A program made the translations under genes and the position numbers. The notes under the pieces were generated by a model. It was not told the origin of the DNA. It searched no databases and saw nothing but the letters and a program-made list of their open reading frames with translations. Source: Campylobacterales bacterium (GTDB taxonomy: Bacteria; Campylobacterota; Campylobacteria; Campylobacterales; JALSKU01). Taken from it: DNA of 6,247 nucleotides. The stretch spans positions 1 through 6,247 of the forward strand of contig JALVXV010000297.1 of the NCBI GenBank assembly GCA_027038235.1, read 5' to 3'. This document shows positions 5,446 through 6,247 of this stretch, in pieces; positions within the stretch are counted from its first letter, which is position 1, and each line of letters opens with the position of its first letter.

Positions 5446-5706
5446 AAAAGTATCACAACAAATCCAACTCTTATCACAAAGAGTGATGAAATTATAAAGC
5501 TTATAGACAATAGGACAAAAAAGGTAAGAGCTTATGTTTTTCCTGCAAGTTATGCAACAGTAGTAGAAAAAGTTATAAAAGAGTTAAAATATAAAGAGTG
5601 GGCAAAGGAAAAAAAGAGAAAATTAAATGAGTTTTCTGATAAAAACGAAAAAATGGATGATTTGATGAAAAGTGGAATAGATAGCATAAATGAATATATG
5701 GGATAA
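5428..5706 (+). CDS. Putative antitoxin partner of the MazF-like toxin
   Basis: 92 residues, very lysine-rich. I do not recognise the family firmly. It is called an antitoxin because it is small, sits 2 nt upstream of a MazF/PemK-like toxin gene and has a strong promoter and ribosome binding site. Residues 1-50 (SITTNPTLITKSDEIIKL, then VRAYVFPASYATVVEKVI) loosely resemble the Phd/YefM layout, in which a short DNA-binding domain ends in an 'aVlvp-xxY' strand and helix. It lacks the usual MazE swapped-hairpin look. Residues 50-70 are basic and helical (KYKEWAKEKKRKL); the last ~25 residues, with acidic positions among them (DKNEKMDDLM), would be the part wrapping the toxin. Antitoxins of this type usually repress their own promoter; the inverted repeats upstream fit that. 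Coding status is firm, antitoxin role probable, family uncertain. Confidence 0.75.
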   Translation: MLEYGIKSITTNPTLITKSDEIIKLIDNRTKKVRAYVFPASYATVVEKVIKELKYKEWAKEKKRKLNEFSDKNEKMDDLMKSGIDSINEYMG

Positions 5707-5708
5707 AT

Positions 5709-6059
5709 ATGAGAAAGGGTGATATTTATCTTGTTGAATTTGGAAAAAGTAAAGATAGTTTTTCATTTGGTAAAAATAGACCAGCTTTAATATTTCAAAC
5801 AGATAAATTAAATTTTGCAGCAGAAGAGGGAATATATGACTATTTTTTAGTGATGCCTTTATCAACAAAAAAAGATATTGTTACTGATGAGTTTAGATAT
5901 TTTATAAAAGCAAGAGATGGGCTAAAAGAGGATAGTTTTGTTGTTGTAAATAGTATCTGTTTTTTACACAAGAGATATTTTAAAAGAGAGCTTACTAAGC
6001 TTAATGATCTTGAAATGCAAGAAATAGAAAAGATTTTACAAAATGTTTTTGATATTTAA
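5709..6059 (+). CDS. MazF/PemK-family toxin (probable mRNA endoribonuclease)
   Basis: 116 residues, the usual length for MazF-type toxins, which cleave cellular RNA at short single-stranded sequences and halt growth when freed from the antitoxin. The N-terminus, RKGDIYLVEF (2-11), is the typical first strand. GKNRPALIFQTDKLN (21-35) corresponds to the MazF 'G-x-x-RP-v-l-i' strand, with R24 in the position of the catalytic arginine. MPLSTKKD (49-56) supplies S52 and T53, one of which would be the catalytic threonine equivalent. All expected active-site positions are present, so nothing indicates inactivation. The usual QGG-like lead-in is replaced by SFGKN, so it is a divergent branch. Its ATG follows the antitoxin stop by 2 nt and has only a weak GGGA upstream, suggesting translational coupling that keeps toxin below antitoxin. 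fdhD starts 19 nt after its stop. Confidence 0.88.
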   Translation: MRKGDIYLVEFGKSKDSFSFGKNRPALIFQTDKLNFAAEEGIYDYFLVMPLSTKKDIVTDEFRYFIKARDGLKEDSFVVVNSICFLHKRYFKRELTKLNDLEMQEIEKILQNVFDI

Positions 6060-6060
6060 A

Positions 6061-6073
6061 AAGGAGTAAAGGA
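6061..6073 (+). promoter_or_regulatory. Double Shine-Dalgarno sequence before fdhD, with right copy of the 11-bp repeat
   Basis: AAGGAG (6061-6066) and AAAGGA (6068-6073) both precede ATG 6079; the second has the better spacing, 5 nt. AGGAGTAAAGG (6062-6072) repeats the sequence at 5348-5358 exactly, on the other side of the toxin-antitoxin cassette. Confidence 0.65.
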
Positions 6074-6078
6074 AAATA

Positions 6079-6247
6079 ATGCAGCCTACATATTTAACAG
6101 AAGTTACTAAGATAAAAAATGGTAAAAAAATCGTAGTTAAAGATACTCTTATAAAAGAGGCTAAATTAGACATCATTATAAATAACAAAAAGATAGCTTC
6201 TATGATGGCGGTGCCTTTGGATCTAAAAGAGTTAATTGTGGGATATA
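6079..6247 (+). CDS. fdhD: Formate dehydrogenase accessory sulfurtransferase FdhD, N-terminal part
   Basis: The first 56 residues are present; the gene runs off the right edge, while full FdhD is typically 250-280 residues. The visible part has the family opening: a positively charged strand, then LDIIINNKKIASMMAVPLD (31-49) followed by LKELIVGY, equivalent to the 'L-x-I-x-x-N-g-x-x-x-x-x-m-x-t-P-x-d-L-x-e-L-x-x-G' block of FdhD. FdhD moves sulfur from the cysteine desulfurase to the bis-pyranopterin cofactor and is required for active formate dehydrogenase, matching its place after fdhABC. It acts in the cytoplasm before FdhA is exported. It is separated from fdhC by a terminator and the toxin-antitoxin pair and is only 19 nt from the toxin gene, so it is probably transcribed with that pair. 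The active-site cysteine loop lies beyond the window. Confidence 0.9.
   Translation, partial: MQPTYLTEVTKIKNGKKIVVKDTLIKEAKLDIIINNKKIASMMAVPLDLKELIVGY

Overview
The window looks like a chromosomal piece of a Campylobacterota (epsilonproteobacterial) genome. The evidence is an AT-rich composition with AGA-dominated arginine codons, and a periplasmic selenocysteine formate dehydrogenase operon in the order known from Campylobacter and its relatives: TorD-like chaperone, small Tat protein, fdhA, fdhB, fdhC, fdhD. The genus cannot be set from the sequence alone.

Layout. Positions 1-209 hold the last 68 codons of a protein that looks like the C-terminus of a TorD/FdhM-type chaperone. Positions 210-624 carry no convincing gene and are packed with palindromes: a nested terminator-like hairpin, several short hairpins, two identical 39-nt elements 61 bp apart, a 7-bp tandem repeat inside a larger inverted repeat, and a perfect 19-bp hairpin. 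Next comes the tight operon: a 66-residue Tat-signal protein (625-825), fdhA (838-3675), fdhB (3686-4279) and fdhC (4290-5207), with gaps of 10-12 nt. fdhA is interrupted by an in-frame UGA at 1393-1395. This is read as selenocysteine because homology runs straight through it and a SECIS-like hairpin follows. Positions 5208-5427 hold a terminator, a nested palindrome lying on a possible promoter, a G-rich tract and a good sigma70-type promoter. That promoter drives a two-gene toxin-antitoxin cassette (putative antitoxin 5428-5706; MazF/PemK-like toxin 5709-6059). Nineteen bases further on, fdhD begins and runs off the window.

How it works together. FdhA is exported by Tat with its cofactors and oxidises formate in the periplasm. 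FdhB wires electrons through four [4Fe-4S] clusters to the di-haem membrane cytochrome FdhC and on to the quinone pool. The TorD-like protein probably guards FdhA before export, FdhD supplies sulfur to the molybdenum/tungsten cofactor, and the small Tat protein has an unknown job tied to the complex.

The least ordinary points are the toxin-antitoxin module lodged between fdhC and fdhD, which apparently puts the essential maturase FdhD under the cassette's promoter, and the palindrome-rich region upstream of the operon. I see no wholly new multi-gene system. The antitoxin family and the small Tat protein are the least characterised components.
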